Shown here in pieces: positions 22,501-34,755 of a stretch of DNA of 64,000 nt. The DNA is taken from the NCBI RefSeq assembly GCF_041381155.1, contig NC_091147.1, positions 26,691,849 to 26,755,848 of the forward strand. Reading direction: 5' to 3'. How positions within the stretch are numbered: the first letter of the stretch is position 1; every line of letters begins with the position of its first letter. This stretch comes from Argopecten irradians (lineage: Eukaryota; Mollusca; Bivalvia; Pectinida; Pectinidae). The notes under the pieces were generated by a model. It was not told the origin of the DNA and ran no database searches. It saw only the letters and a list, made by a program, of their open reading frames with translations. The translations under genes were made by a program, and so were the position numbers.

Positions 22501-25500
22501 GCAAGGGTAAATGACTGCCATTGACGAAGTTACTGAAAAAATAAAATTCACTCATATTTACAATACATATATAATAAATATGTGTAAGAAAGGTCTGAAC
22601 ACGTTAGCGAAATAGAATTCCGTGTTGATATCTTTATTTTTACTATATGATATTATATTCATGTATTTTTACAGTATTCTATACTTGTTTCATCCATAAC
22701 ATAAAGTTATAGCCCACTAATTAGCAACAAAAAGGTTTGTATTTTACTAAAATAAAAGTGTTTTGTGGCAAAATATCACTCTGGCTTTCTTAATTATGGA
22801 AACGACTCTTATACAAGGAATCATCAAATTTTAAAGACACGTAAATCCAACATTTGTAACTTATATAGATACTGAAGTCTATCATCATTGTTACAAACTC
22901 AGAATTGGCACATTGAACATGTGAATATACGGTACATACATAAACTTACATATCAATCGTAAAAGCAAAGAAATGTATGTTACAAACTCTAAAATATATG
23001 TCAACATCATATGTTTTTGTAATGCTTACATAGAAAAAGAAATGCTGGTTATTTTACGAGATCGTGAACCACCAGAGAACAAACAACAGATTATATAGAT
23101 TCTTGATACTCACATATATTTCTGTCAAATTAATTATCTTTTCTGTCTTCTCGTCTTTTCTGTGCTCGTAATTTTATCACAATTAAAAAAAAAATAAAAA
23201 AAAATATGAACAACAAGAAGGTCCAAGGTGGACCTATATGCAATATGATCCCTTAAATTCTTTCTGGGAAATAACATAACTATCAAAGCCGCATATGCGC
23301 ATGGAACGAAAGGGTACTACGATCCCTTTTAGTACTTTCTGGAATACCAGTAGCAAACTCAAATTGACAAAATTCAACATGGCTGTCCGGCGGGCATGTA
23401 TGTGTTATTTTTGTTTTTTGTTTTTGTTTTTTATCACAACACTCCGGAATGACATACGACACATAAAGGTACCAAGAGAACCTACATACACTATACTCAT
23501 TCTCTATATATCTCTCAATCTATGCATTATACCACATTTATTGTTCCATTATAATATTCACCGTATATTGATTAAGTTATAAAAACATCCTTCCTATGCT
23601 GACGGCGTTGGAGAAATGTATTTTTAAAGAAAGCAACCTTGGAGTGACAAGGAGAAAAAAACTAAAGAATAGAATGATGGACAATCGATAAAGTAGCAGG
23701 ATAAAGAATGTGTGATGTGTAACCACTGTCTTCGCCATCGGAAGTGATTTCTGTCTTAGAACAATATTTATTAAATCTTTCGGAGTGAAATATAAGGTTT
23801 TACGGTGAACATAAAAGCAATATACTTTACTCCAGTGATATTTTCACACGCTTTTAACCAATCGGAATGCAGCATTGACAGTGAAAATATCATTTTGATT
23901 TTTACATTATTAGTTTCAGCGCGAAAATGACATCATATTGTTGTGTAGAAATATGACGTTATGCTCACAAAAATGCGAAGAAATAATCGCAAGGGCAAGT
24001 TACTCTGTACCATACAATGGCGGAATGGAATAACCTTCGGCGGAAGTAGTAGTGTCAGTGATAGTCTAATGTAAATGGAAACGAGAAATCGATAATTACT
24101 AAATAGAATATTCCTTCTTGATGAATCGAGTGAGGTAGAAACTTTGATATTTTCACGAGTGCTTCTCCCTATATGAATCGCGAGTGAAATACTAAAATTT
24201 GGTGAAAAATGATCACTCCCTCTCTCTTTACCTTATTCCTCTCTCTGTTTTTCTCTATTTTATTATAAATTGACAATAAATTATTCATTTTGTCTCCCTT
24301 TCCATGTCTCAACATTTATATATGAAAATATCTTTACTGCTATATTATATTGTACATGCATACTTATGTAAATAATTATTTGTGAGGAAAAGGCTCTCTA
24401 AGTTGTGGAAACTTGTACCTAATACTTATTTTTAAATTTTGACAATAAAAAGAGGTTTAACATAAATTCATTCTGATGCTATGCTATGACATGTCTTTTG
24501 ATTTAAACCATGAATTACATGAGCCATGTTTCTGCTCGTGCCTTTTCTTATAACGTGCCCGAGAATTTGGTTGGAATACGACTTTTTTCACATTTAAAAG
24601 TGACATTTCCTGGTTCCATTTTAAGGAATCTGCATACATACTATTCAGTCTGGTTCTGTAAGCTAATTCCATGATGGACCATCAGTTATGGGTTTTTTTC
24701 CAAAGTTCATTAAGCACTGCCTACATCTTTTACGCATCCTGATTACACAATTATATTATTTAAGTAAGCTATGTTCTATCGATAGCCGCACAATTCTTTG
24801 TCCTAATGATATCCCCCTTGTTGAAGTTCTACAAGTTGTTCCTGCATGGCATTTAGCAAGCTCTGTTCAAACGAGATTGGTATGGCTTACAATCAATTTA
24901 TAATATCGAAATATGCTAGAAGAGTGAATTTAGGTGTAATTTGTTGTATTTCAACGTAGAAGTCCTAACGATAGCCATGTTTATCTGCGAGCGAACGATG
25001 AATGTCCTTGGATGTTTGAAATAATGACACATTCTGTAAGAAATCCACTAACAGCCGATGAATCTTGAATACATTCAAAGTACTTTAGACGGCATTGATA
25101 TTTAATAAGTTGACTGATAAAGATACAAACCGAGGAAAACTTACCACGAGGCGGGTCTCACGGCAGCCATTACGTTGTTCTCTTAGTGATGTTTATGACG
25201 TACATTCCGTGAATTCTAAACTATCTCATAGTAAAACCTGAGACAGTTCAGGAACAAAAATATGGATGTGATGTATGATATACATGTAAAGAATTAAAAA
25301 CGGTACTCTATGGTTGAATGTGTGGTAATTTTAAAGGAGGTCTTTGCAGACCTTTGATGGGCCATTTTTATCTCATCATGAACAGCCTCCAGTTATGCTA
25401 TGACATATCCCAGGGGTGAATATACAACAGAAGTGATGGTAACCCATGGATTATAAAGGATGCCATTTTAGGTTATATTTAAGAAATATACATTTTCTTT

Positions 25501-28500
25501 TTTATAAGAAAATTACATAGATTATTCTTTAGGACACACACCTCCCGATGATGTAGAGAACAATACAGACAACCGCAAATCCTGCGATCACCGATATCCA
25601 CACTCCGGCGGAAAGTGGCTTGAAAAACAACGCAGCATCGTCGTTCATGAGTTTTGATAGAATGTCCATGGACGGTTTCTTTACAAGAATTTTTAACGAA
25701 TTTTCTTGAAAAGGATGTGAAAAGTGGACGGCACGTTGTCTTTCTACAGTTAGTGTTAATGCTGCAGCAGCTATGTCGCTTGTCTGAAACAAAAGCAATC
25801 ACATGGTATTATCATTTAACACAGTATGCATATAAGGACACCAACACACAAACACTTGTATACACACTCACCCGCAACACTCAGATATCAAGGTGTACGT
25901 TTTGTGACATAATGTACATATAAAACATGACAAAGTATGCCAAGGTGTTACCCGCATAACATATGCATATATGCATAATCATTTATTAATATTTGGTTGT
26001 GTATCATGTCTTATAGCAATAGTTTTTATTTATTAAATATAATATCTAAGGGTAAAAAAACGAAAGTCAAGGCCTCGTAAATTACACGAGTGTGCGACAA
26101 ATAATCATGTAGGCTAGTGGTAGAATATCACATACACTATTTTAAAAACTAATAACTGTATGATGGCATCCACTCACAATTACCCTTCCGTAGATGATGC
26201 AATTGTATAATGTGACACAGCAAAAGAACTCCGGAGCAGGAAGTTAGTTGTGATCGAAGTTCCTGGTCATGAAATCTGTTTTAATTCAGATGATACCGTG
26301 CATTCTTATGGTAAGGGAGACAGCTCAATCGACATGTGACACATATTTCCTAGACTTCCAGATTAAATGATTGCGACTAAAAAAACTACATTATGCTGAA
26401 CAGGGTAAACTCGAAACTACATTTACAAAGTAGTAACTAGCGGCCAATTTTTAAACTTGCTATAAGAAACAAGAAATGAAGTACTTCCGATCGAATGTAA
26501 GACATTATATACACGAAAGATTGCAGATTAAGTTACTGGCCTGCACTTAATGTAAAAACTTAGAGCGTACATTTGAAGTGAGTTCTCCGATCATTCCGAT
26601 CCAGTCTCCTGCGGGGTTTTTCGTGCCAAACTTGTAGTCAGCAACATGATTTACAACAAAGGTCGCGTTGGAGATGGCCGACATCTCATCCAGTAAATCC
26701 GGAATAAAACCTTTCATTGGAGAAATACCAACCAAATAAGGTTCATGCTGCAAAAAAAAGATAGATTGTAATTCATTATGACACAATGGCTTGATTTCGG
26801 CCATGTCAGTCCATCGTATAATGCCACAGAGCAATATGTGCAGTGTTAGTTACTTTGACACATTATCAGCGTATTTTTGTCGTTCTGCGAACTGCCGTTT
26901 CTCGCAATGTCGAACCTGGCACTATCGCATCACTGATCTCAGCCCGCCAATGTGTCAACACAATATTTCCGAAATCAGCCACATTGGTTTTACATGTAAC
27001 TCCCCGGGTCATTTAAACTTGCCAAATTAAAGATGCTCAACCGCTGACAAATGGTATTTTTTCACTATCAAAAACGGAAGGAGACGATTTAGTATTTTTC
27101 TTCAGTTACAGAAGTTACATTACACTATTACCACCTTTGAAACGTTTGAGCTTCTAATTTTACTTCAAGTTAAAATTATGGAAAATAATTAATTGCATCC
27201 CGAAAATATTCCGTGGCACTATATCCTATATTGAATGAAGTACTGATTACGCATGTACCAAATGCAAAATAAATTATTTCATATTATTTTTTGTGTTAAT
27301 TAGACATATTTATACACGATTAAACACCAATTATTGTTCAAATGATGGATATCATTTATGCTCTGTCGGCGGTGGAGCATCTTTAACGAACAAAGGGAAA
27401 TCCAGATTGTTTTTGGAAAACATATACATGCAAATATGAAATTTGATTGCACAAAAGAAATGTACTAGTTTGTCACGTGACTCGATAGTGATTGGCATAC
27501 AATGTTGACAATATTTGTTTCATTGTTATGACAAGACAAATTGTCATTTTTTAGAAACATTTTTTAATAGTATAAATAAATGAAATATCTCAAAAACCTA
27601 TAGAATATCTTAATACGATGTATTCTTTCATACCTACACGTGTAATACTGGCTGGTCCAGGGCAATACACTCATGTCACCTGAGGCTGCATTGCATGACT
27701 ACCCATGCAGTAAAGCCTTGTGACGTCACGGCGTTAACAAAATCTCTATTTCCACATTTTTTTCCACAAATATGACTGGTTTTACTTAAAAAAAAGATGC
27801 AAACAACGGAATTTCTGTTGAAAGTATCACGTGATTTTTCATATATTGAAAATTATCTTCCGGTTGTGGATTTCTTTGAATTTATTTCAAAATGGCGGGA
27901 AATTATAGTTGAAAAATTGCAATAAAACGTCGAGGTATGAAAGAAAAATACTCTTTCATAAGTGGATATGAAGGATAGGGATATTCTACCCGAGGAATCA
28001 CAAAATGTTGCAAAACCCTCGGCAAGCCTCGGGTTTCACTACATTTTGTGACCCTCGGGTAGAATATCCCTATCCTTCATATCCACATATGAAAGAATTT
28101 ATATTATATTACCCTCGGATAGACGAAACATGGAATAAACCCCGTGGTCATCATCACTATCATTTAGGTAGTGTGTTCCAGTTGAGCGTTTTTATCCCCG
28201 AAACTGTTCCGTGTCATTTTGTGTTTCACATGCTTTTGTGTCTTTTGCTTCCCTGATCGACAATTCTTGGCAATGAGTCCTTTCTTTCCACAAGAAAAAC
28301 ATTCCGCATCCTTGAATTTGCATTTAGCCCTTGGGTGTTTACCCCCACACCCTGAGCACTCATACTTATCATCATTGCTTTTGATAACTTTAGCACCATG
28401 TTCATGCTTGCATTTAGACCTGTTTCTAATCTTATGTAATTGGGTGGTCGCTGATTTGGTTTGCCGTAGATCTGCCACATTCTTGCTAGCCATTTCCGTT

Positions 28501-30190
28501 ACCTTGGCTGTGTCCAGTGCCATTTTGAACGTCAATTGGCCCATCGATAACAGACGCCTCTGAATCCTGTCATCGTTTACACCACATACCAATCGATCTC
28601 TGAGCATACTTTCAAGAGTGTCCCCAAAATTACAGTCTTCTGTTAAGCGACGTAATTCTGCTACATAGTTAGCAACTGATTCGCCATTTTGTCGGAATCT
28701 ATTATGGAATTTGTACCTTTGTACGATTTCTGAAGGTTTCGGATGTTGATGGTTTTATACGAGAGTTTTCAGTTCATCAAATGTTTTATCGCCCGGTTTA
28801 GCCGGGGCTACCAAACTTCTTTTCAGTTTATACGTTTTGCCGCCATAACGATAACAAAGCTGACCTTTGTTTTTCCTGCATCGGTAATCTAGTTGGCTGC
28901 GAAGTAATGTTCCAACCGTTCAACGTATTGGCTCCAAACTTCCGTTTCACTTTTAAACTCGTCCGGCGATTTTCCTAAAAGTAGCCATCCTTTGTGTTCT
29001 GGGTACCTAATCCACTTGCTCGTCGCCAATTGTAATAAACGATGGTTGCCTCTGTGGGTTCATGTGTTGTTTATTTTAAACATAGTACCGTACAGCAGCC
29101 CACCAATATGGCTGGGGCGGAACACATGTCTAATGTACAACTCAATGACACTATCGGTGCGTTCGTTTTACAATACTTATTACATATAGCATATCTTATA
29201 AATACAGGAGATAGTTTGTATATACATGTAAATGTTGCATGTCCTAATAATAGATTATAATAAAGCTGAATTTCTGATCGCTTTCGTAGCTGTTTCAGCT
29301 TATCCGCTAATAAAGTACAACTTAGTCTTGCATAAAAAAAACCCAAAAAACAATCCGGATTGTTGCAATATCAGGAACGGTTTTTAAAATGAGCTAATAA
29401 GTCAACAGAATCCGGTAAACCGAAATCCGGACGGTTTGAGCTGAAGCAAAGGTGTTCGAATTTTAAATAAGGAAAACTTACCAATATGGTAGTGACTCTG
29501 TATACCGGGCCATCACACATGACCTGTAAGCAAGATATAAAACATTTGATAAATGAAAATATGCCAAATGTATTATCATCGAACTGCTGATACTCGCTAC
29601 ACTAAATATATTTCAAACAACGTTTTATTGATCATTATGCCGAAAATTATCAGAGACCCTCGTCTTTCATATTGTGATCTTGTAATTGCACGTGTATTAC
29701 GTTTGTTGTTACAATTAGCTGTATATGCTAATACAATATGTATAGCGTAACTACCACGAACGCATAATTACATATCTAAATTGTTCATCACTAGACACTT
29801 GTCTATTGGTAGTAGTATATAACTTTCCATCGACACATCCTTTTTACAGATTAACGTAACGGGCATTTAGAGGTTCCCTCTAAATAAGCTCTGAAGGGGC
29901 GAATTCAGGATTCAGGATTTGTGCGGGGGTAGGAGATGCATGATACCAAACACTCAAAAGAGCGATATTGGGGCAGCCAAGTGGGTCCTCAAAAGCTCTT
30001 GCATAAACTTATACATGTATGTATTGTCTCTAAAGGCAATTTCAGTGATTCATTTCTCTCCAATCACTATGGTTAAGGATTACCTACATATATGCTTTAC
30101 ACATGATTGTCATCCATCCGTACATACCTGTGAAACGAGAGTAGTGATGGACACCATTACCACAAACCACGTGTTTTCACCTGTTGCCAT
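16578..30190 (-). CDS. Ionotropic glutamate receptor lacking the amino-terminal domain
   Basis: Seven exons join in phase into about 458 residues: 30128-30190, 29482-29523, 26571-26747, 25542-25783, 21678-21760, 16977-17686 and 16578-16637 (TGA). Exon 1 is a signal peptide. The S1 ligand lobe then begins at once (VYRVTTIL, HEPYLVGISP, GDWIGMIGEL), so the large amino-terminal domain is absent, as in kainate-binding proteins and 'probable glutamate receptor' genes. The agonist contacts of the family are kept: Arg about 109 in LTVERQR, Ser-Thr about 271-272 in GGGSTYKFF and Glu about 319 in AFIMES. TM1 is about 154-173, the re-entrant pore about 186-203, TM3 about 214-240 and TM4 about 410-434. 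The tail is short, about 24 residues. The pore reads TCGIASLQG, and the SYTANLAAF gate is degenerate (MYSASLVGFVS). The subunit probably forms or joins a cation channel gated by glutamate or another amino acid. Confidence 0.92.
17998..18236 (-). repeat. Foldback enclosing a tRNA-like (SINE-type) promoter
   Basis: Two arms of about 85 bases (ACACAATTTAACAAAGCATG and its mirror) flank a spacer. On the minus strand this reads as a tRNA-like head, with TGGCGCAGTGGTAGAAGG for box A and GAGTTCGAGGCCC for box B. It lies in iGluR intron 5. No target duplication could be fixed. Confidence 0.65.
18290..19345. repeat. Degenerate relative of the long foldback at 58036-59702
   Basis: It shares ATTACATCCTAGGGTCACA, CATTTTCTGGGTCAC, GCAAAATATTTTGCA(G/T)GAAGATAC and TAGGGTC(A/G)GCTG with 58036-59702, in both orientations. 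It lies in iGluR intron 5. Confidence 0.65.
19515..19865. repeat. Two tandem units of a roughly 160-bp repeat
   Basis: AAGTCCCGTAACTCTTGCAA occurs at both unit starts and ACCAAGTTTGGTTGAAATCG in each. The second unit runs into GACACCTAGGTGTCGC-like termini. The wording resembles common molluscan dispersed repeats. Confidence 0.75.
20331..21565. mobile_element. TTAA-flanked foldback element carrying a second MITE
   Basis: Termini are TTAAAGCTGACAATGCAAG (20334 on) and CTTGCATTGTCAGATTTAA (to about 21562), with TTAA at each outer edge, as in piggyBac-type insertion. The inner arms mirror each other too: CCCCTATATAAAGC at about 20467 is repeated inverted at about 21028. The right arm is split by the MITE at 21157-21514. 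No coding capacity was seen. Confidence 0.7.
21157..21514. mobile_element. TTAAAGATGCTC MITE, copy 1 (nested)
   Basis: The inverted termini are TTAAAGTTGCTTCACCGCCGA and TCAGCGGTGGAGCATCTTTAA, with TTAA outermost at both ends. It is related to copies at 27027, 31446 and 36494 and is inserted in the right arm of the foldback at 20331-21565. Confidence 0.85.
21800..25215. mobile_element. About 3.4-kb element with TIRs of about 430 bp filling iGluR intron 4
   Basis: 21803-22245 is the reverse complement of about 24785-25212 with point changes. Shared landmarks are AAGAGAACAACGTAATGGC, CGAGGAAAACTTACC and its mirror, CAGTCAACTTATTAAATATC and GAACAACTC/GTTGTTCC. The left TIR begins only about 40 bases from iGluR exon 5. 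No transposase was recognised in the 2.5-kb core. It is a long-TIR non-autonomous transposon or a foldback. Confidence 0.8.
27027..27386. mobile_element. TTAAAGATGCTC MITE, copy 2
   Basis: Full copy with termini TTAAAGATGCTCAACCGCTGA and GGCGGTGGAGCATCTTTAA. It lies in iGluR intron 2 in inverted orientation relative to copy 1. Confidence 0.87.
27630..28112. repeat. Dispersed repeat shared with 55259-55635
   Basis: The two loci share GTAATACTGGCT/GTGATACTGGCT, ACACTCATGTC, GATGCAAACAACGG and CATATCCAC with CTCGGG palindromes. The right end at 27960-28095 is itself a palindrome, in which GGATATGAAGGATAGGGATA is mirrored. Confidence 0.7.
28150..29030 (-). mobile_element. Ty3/gypsy-type retroelement fossil: gag remnant with zinc knuckles
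   Basis: The minus strand holds part of a gag-like protein of the K02A2.6-type gypsy group. A capsid-like stretch (LRDRLVCGVNDD) precedes a region with two cysteine-rich zinc knuckles (CSGCGGKHPRAKC and CFSCGKKG). TTGGCGACGAG near 29016-29026 resembles the primer-binding site of such elements. No protease, reverse transcriptase or integrase was seen. It is a broken, truncated, old copy in iGluR intron 2, in the same orientation as the host gene. Confidence 0.75.
29031..29450 (-). mobile_element. Possible 5' LTR remnant of the gypsy fossil
   Basis: This stretch directly adjoins the primer-binding-site-like motif and ends in TTTATTACA on the minus strand, as an LTR would. It contains an AATAAA. 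The outer boundary is a guess because no second LTR is present for comparison. Confidence 0.35.
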
Positions 30191-31445
30191 GGTAATATTA
30201 TAGCAGAATAAATTCCGTCCAACTGTACGGCTGTATTCTCTAAATTTAGGTCCAGGACAATACCGCGTCCGTATTTCACAAGCCAATGCTGGTACCCGGA
30301 ACGCAGTCTTTACCCGAATACACGTGTATCCGTCGACTCGAAACTTACACACACACCTCTTTAGGAATCACGTGATTTGGTTTGTCATATGACCCTCCGT
30401 AATCAAATTAGATTTAATTGAAAGTTCGGGTCATTCATTAATTACAGTAATTTTCTTATGAGGATCTTATCAGCATGTCGAGGGAGGTATCGCATTACGT
30501 ATAATGAAGACTGTGCAGTAAAATACAGCTATACATGTACGTAATGATTCCATATGCATAGTGGTACTACAACTCAATTTAAACATACATTTTCCCTAAG
30601 GATCATTTAATTGGTAGAATAAAATGAGTAAGAAAGAAAAAAATGACACACCAAAGGAGTAGGTGCAATAAGGGCCATTTTTGGCCTCAACACAAATTCC
30701 TTTTATTTTCTTGACATATTTTAACCAATATATGAGATTTATGTAAAAGACTAATGCCGACACAACAAAATTTCCGGATTGTTAAAATTGTTAAAACTAA
30801 TGTAAATGCAACCAAAACACTTTTAAAAACTACACTAATATACAGTAACATATGTATTGTTTTTGTATTATACTAAACGTTACTAACATCCGAAAAATGA
30901 ACATAAAATAACCGTTTTAATTATGTCGTGCTTCCGGACTTGAAGTCGTTTTTCAAATTAGAAAATCACCGCAACAATATCGTCAAATTTGAATTTATAA
31001 TTAACAATTAAAATGTAATTTTAATATATTTTATACATGCTGAAGGGGTTACATTTGTTAGTGTAGTCCCTAGGCTATGTACATGTACTTTACATTGTAC
31101 AGTTTGTAAACAAAAGTAGGACGCAATGTTAAGGAGGTAATAGGTCACGCGCACTAATTTGCCTAGGTATATAACCTAATTTTCACCCTCTGCGTTCACC
31201 AATATGGACACTGGTCAAGGTCAGTTTGTTGCATGATTTTATTTGAACCCGCCTTCCTCCCCTGCTTCCTCCTATTGTTTTGTTCAAATTCATTGTTTAG
31301 GTGGGAGGTTTTTATTATCCGCACCTAGGACCTAAGAATGCTAGATACAATTTTATGTTATTGAAATGTTTGCATTTCAACATAATTTTAAACTGTCGTT
31401 TTGTAATAAACGGCCAATTTCAATTCAAACTTTATTTGTAGGATT

Positions 31446-31766
31446 GTTTTTCCAACTATCCAAAACAAGGGCATGTGATCTTGTATTTTTCTTCAGCTAC
31501 AAAAGTTACTTACTTTACACCATTACCTCCATGGAAAAGTTTGAAGTTAAAAATATGAAATATAATTAATTGCATCCCGAAAAAATTCCTTGGCACTATA
31601 TCCTATATGGAATGAAGTACTGATTGCGCATATACCTTAGGCGAAATAAATCATTTCATATTATTTTTTTTTGTATTAATTAGGCATATATATACACGAT
31701 TAAACATCAATTATTGTTCATATAACGAATATCATTTATGCGCTGTCAGCGGTTGAGCATCTTTAA
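31446..31766. mobile_element. TTAAAGATGCTC MITE, copy 3 (left-truncated)
   Basis: The right end CAGCGGTTGAGCATCTTTAA and most of the interior match copies 1, 2 and 4. The left inverted terminus is missing. Confidence 0.75.
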
Positions 31767-32020
31767 CCTTATGAAACATTCACGCGAAATATGAAGTTGA
31801 TACAACGTTGCGACCAATATAAAATACATCATTTTGTGTAACCAGACAACGTCCCACTATCGCGCCACATTTCTCGGGCGAACAGGACACTTATCGTGAC
31901 TGTTTTGTTTATAAATTAATATTTTGTTATCCAATTACACATTAATAATAAAAAGATTTTATTCGATTTAATTTCACAGGGTTTTGGGGTCATATACCCC
32001 TCTTACCGCACCTACTCCTT

Positions 32021-32262
32021 TAGGGGGCCGCGGTGGCCGAGTGGTTAAGATGTACCGACATATAACCACATGCCCTCCACCTCTGGGTCGCGAGTTCGAA
32101 TCCTATGTGGGGCAGTTGTCAGGTACTGACCGCTGGTCGGTGGTTTTTCTCCGGGTACTCCGGCTTTCCTCCATCAACAAATCTGACACGTCCTTAAATG
32201 ACCCTGGCTGTTAATAGGACGTTAAACTAAACAAACCAAACCAAACCTACTCCTTTAGTCAT
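32021..32262 (+). mobile_element. tRNA-derived SINE
   Basis: The head has a box A-like GGTGGCCGAGTGGTTAAG and a box B-like CGAGTTCGAATCC at tRNA spacing. The body reads GACCGCTGGTCGGTGGTTTT and CTCCGGGTACTCCGGC. The tail is GGACGTTAAACTAAACAAAC, ending in a CAAAC repeat. It is a typical molluscan SINE layout, with a Ser/Leu-type tRNA the likeliest source. Confidence 0.85.
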
Positions 32263-33466
32263 TTTCTACGATCATGCAATGGAAACAGTACATGCAGATA
32301 CCACACTTCATCTTGTATTTATATATACATTGTATATTGACAGTCAGAACTGAATTGATAGTATAAACTCCGTTCATTTCAACCAAGGGCTACTCAACTT
32401 TATTTCTTAATATATTGAGTATGTCACGCATGTTAATCCATGTGTTATATATACCGTGTGCGTATTTGTTACGTGCAAGATTCATATATATATACATTGG
32501 TAAAATGCTGCGTAGTGCAAGAAGAAAAATATGTAAACTTAAAAAATTACCATCAGTAAAATAAATAACCCTAGACGGAAATTTGAAAGTGTACACATTT
32601 TTCGTCTTGCATTCGTACGCAGCATTTTATAGGAATTAGGTATTACACGTACCATTCGAACAGAAAAATTCTAATTATGCCTTCAATACGATTACATTGT
32701 AAGCCATTCGCAACCTCTCAGAGTATTTTTCCGGCAATCTTTGGAAATATTTCCAGAGAATGCCGTAAAATTCTTCGCGATGTTGCGATTGTAAAAAAAG
32801 GCGTACACATGCACATGTACATGTCTTTGTTAGCATAACCGCTAAAATATGAGCCCACGGCGATTGCTGCACCTACAGTATACGCAGTATGTGTACGTGC
32901 AGTGACAACCTAAGGCTGGATACAATTACCATGTATAATTAGGTCAATCACGCGCTGTTGTATTTATCTTAAACTGTGAGTCTGATACGACGTCAGTCTA
33001 TTGAAGTTATTAATACGTACGTACGACTCGGAGACTTTAAGATGCTAGACGCTTTGAGAGACAAAACACATGTGCATAAGGTTAACGTACACATAACTGC
33101 CAGTTACGGCTATGTTCCACACAAGATGCACATCTGTTTGATGATATTCACCAGACTTTCCACGCAATGACATGCGTATATTGATTTTACACTCGTGTAC
33201 ACTAAATTCTATTTAACACACCATTAGTCTACTAAATACCACGTATATATATGTGTATAAAATTATGATTTTTACTCGATATTATATACATATTGTACAA
33301 TGTGTAAGTCTCCATAAGGTATTTAAAGCTGTTTATTACATTCAGCATGGTAACTTACACTATGTAATGTACAAGGTTTTTAAGATGATCGTGCGCCGTC
33401 CACCGTCCGCCGTGCATAAACTTTTCATTCAAACGTCTTCGTCTCATTAACTATAAAATACAAAGA

Positions 33467-33985
33467 ACTCATATTTGGCATGTAGCATGCTGGGATAAAG
33501 GGCTACCAAAGTTGTGAAAATGAATGACCTTGACCTACTTTCAAGCTCACAGGGGTCAAATAGGCTAAAATATTTGAACGACTTCTTCTAACTAACCGAA
33601 AGGTCCAGGTTACTCATATTTGGCATGTGGTATGCTGGGATGAAGAATTACCAATGTTGTGAAAATGAATGACCTTGACTTACTTTCAAGGTCACAGGGG
33701 GGTCAAATAGGCTAAAACCTTTGAACGTCTTCTTATAACTAACCGAAAGGTCCAGGGTACTCATATTTGGCCTGTGATATGCTGAGATAAAAGGCAACCA
33801 AAGTTACGAAAATGAATGACCTTGACCTACTTTCAAGGTCACAGGGGTCAAATAGGCTAAAATCTTTGAACGACTTCTTCTAACTAACCGAAAGGTTCAG
33901 GATACTCATATTTGGCCTGTGGTATGCTGGGATAAGGTGCGACCAAAGTTGAGAAAATAAATGACCTTGACCTACTTTCAATTAA
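33467..33985. repeat. Tandem array of about 145-bp units rich in TCAAGGTCA
   Basis: Units start near 33467, 33612, 33759 and 33904 (ACTCATATTTGGC). Most contain TGACCTTGACCTACTTTCAA followed by GGTCACAGGGGTCAAATAGG. The last unit is cut short. The family is shared with 50086-50660. Confidence 0.85.
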
Positions 33986-34755
33986 AATGTTGCTGATACA
34001 CCCTGTCAAAAACGATCATCGATCAATGAATAACTCAACCTGCTACATCGTTTGATTAAGACATTATGAAGCATAGGAAGACTGTCATTGTAATGTGCTG
34101 TGATGACCATGACTCATATTCATTTTTATGACATTCCACGTACACTGTATCAGCATATACGTCATTTAGATTTCAACTTTAAATTCCAAGATAAACTCGA
34201 TTGCATATTTCATATAAAATATTTTTTGGTAGTTTTAAGCATTGAGTCAAATTCAAATTATTTTATTGCATTAAGTTTTTTCCTCTCCCATTTTTTCCGA
34301 TGGCTCACGCGCTAATAGCTTGCATGGTAACCGAAGTGGAGAGGACGACGTTACGTTGTAATGAGCGATGTCTATATATGAATTAATGGGCCACACGATC
34401 CGTGACGATCGTTGTCACGGTGTATGGAGGCGAGACGTGATGTGTTGTCAGACTCACAGCGACAAGGATGAGTTATGACAGACTTTGACATTCACAGGTA
34501 AAACACAGGTAAAATAATAAATCTAATTAAAAATTCAGGTGTTTAAACAAACGAATCGCATCACTGTATACCAGTACATCGACGCCACACCTGTAGAACT
34601 CGCGTCCCAGACAGAAACCAGATGAACCACCATTATGATCTAACCGATCGGTACATGGCTAATTCACAAAGGTATTAAGGATTTATTAATGGTGTAGATT
34701 TTCTGGAAACGGTACTTTTTTTAAGAAAAAATACCGAAACCTCCGCCATTCCTGG

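Larger units (their letters stand above)
30191..34755. other. Intergenic region between two divergent genes
   Basis: The iGluR gene (minus) and the Ig/CBM14 gene (plus) start about 4.6 kb apart. The gap holds a truncated MITE (31446-31766), a SINE (32021-32262), a tandem repeat with steroid-receptor-type motifs (33467-33985) and otherwise unremarkable AT-rich DNA. Promoters of both genes should lie here, but no clear core promoter was identified. Confidence 0.6.

Noticed and set aside
25150-25185. Alternative iGluR first exon in the right TIR
   Set aside because: Joining its donor to exon 5 would make a stop at the junction, so it cannot yield an N-terminally altered receptor by that splice.
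28219-28563. Plus-strand open frame opposite the gag remnant
   Set aside because: Shadow of the gag coding sequence on the other strand; no protein features.
32021-32110. tRNA gene
   Set aside because: Box A and box B are present, but arms do not pair into a full cloverleaf, and the body and tail are those of a SINE.
33467-33985. CRISPR-like repeat array
   Set aside because: Units of about 145 bp with no unique spacers, in animal DNA; an ordinary tandem repeat.
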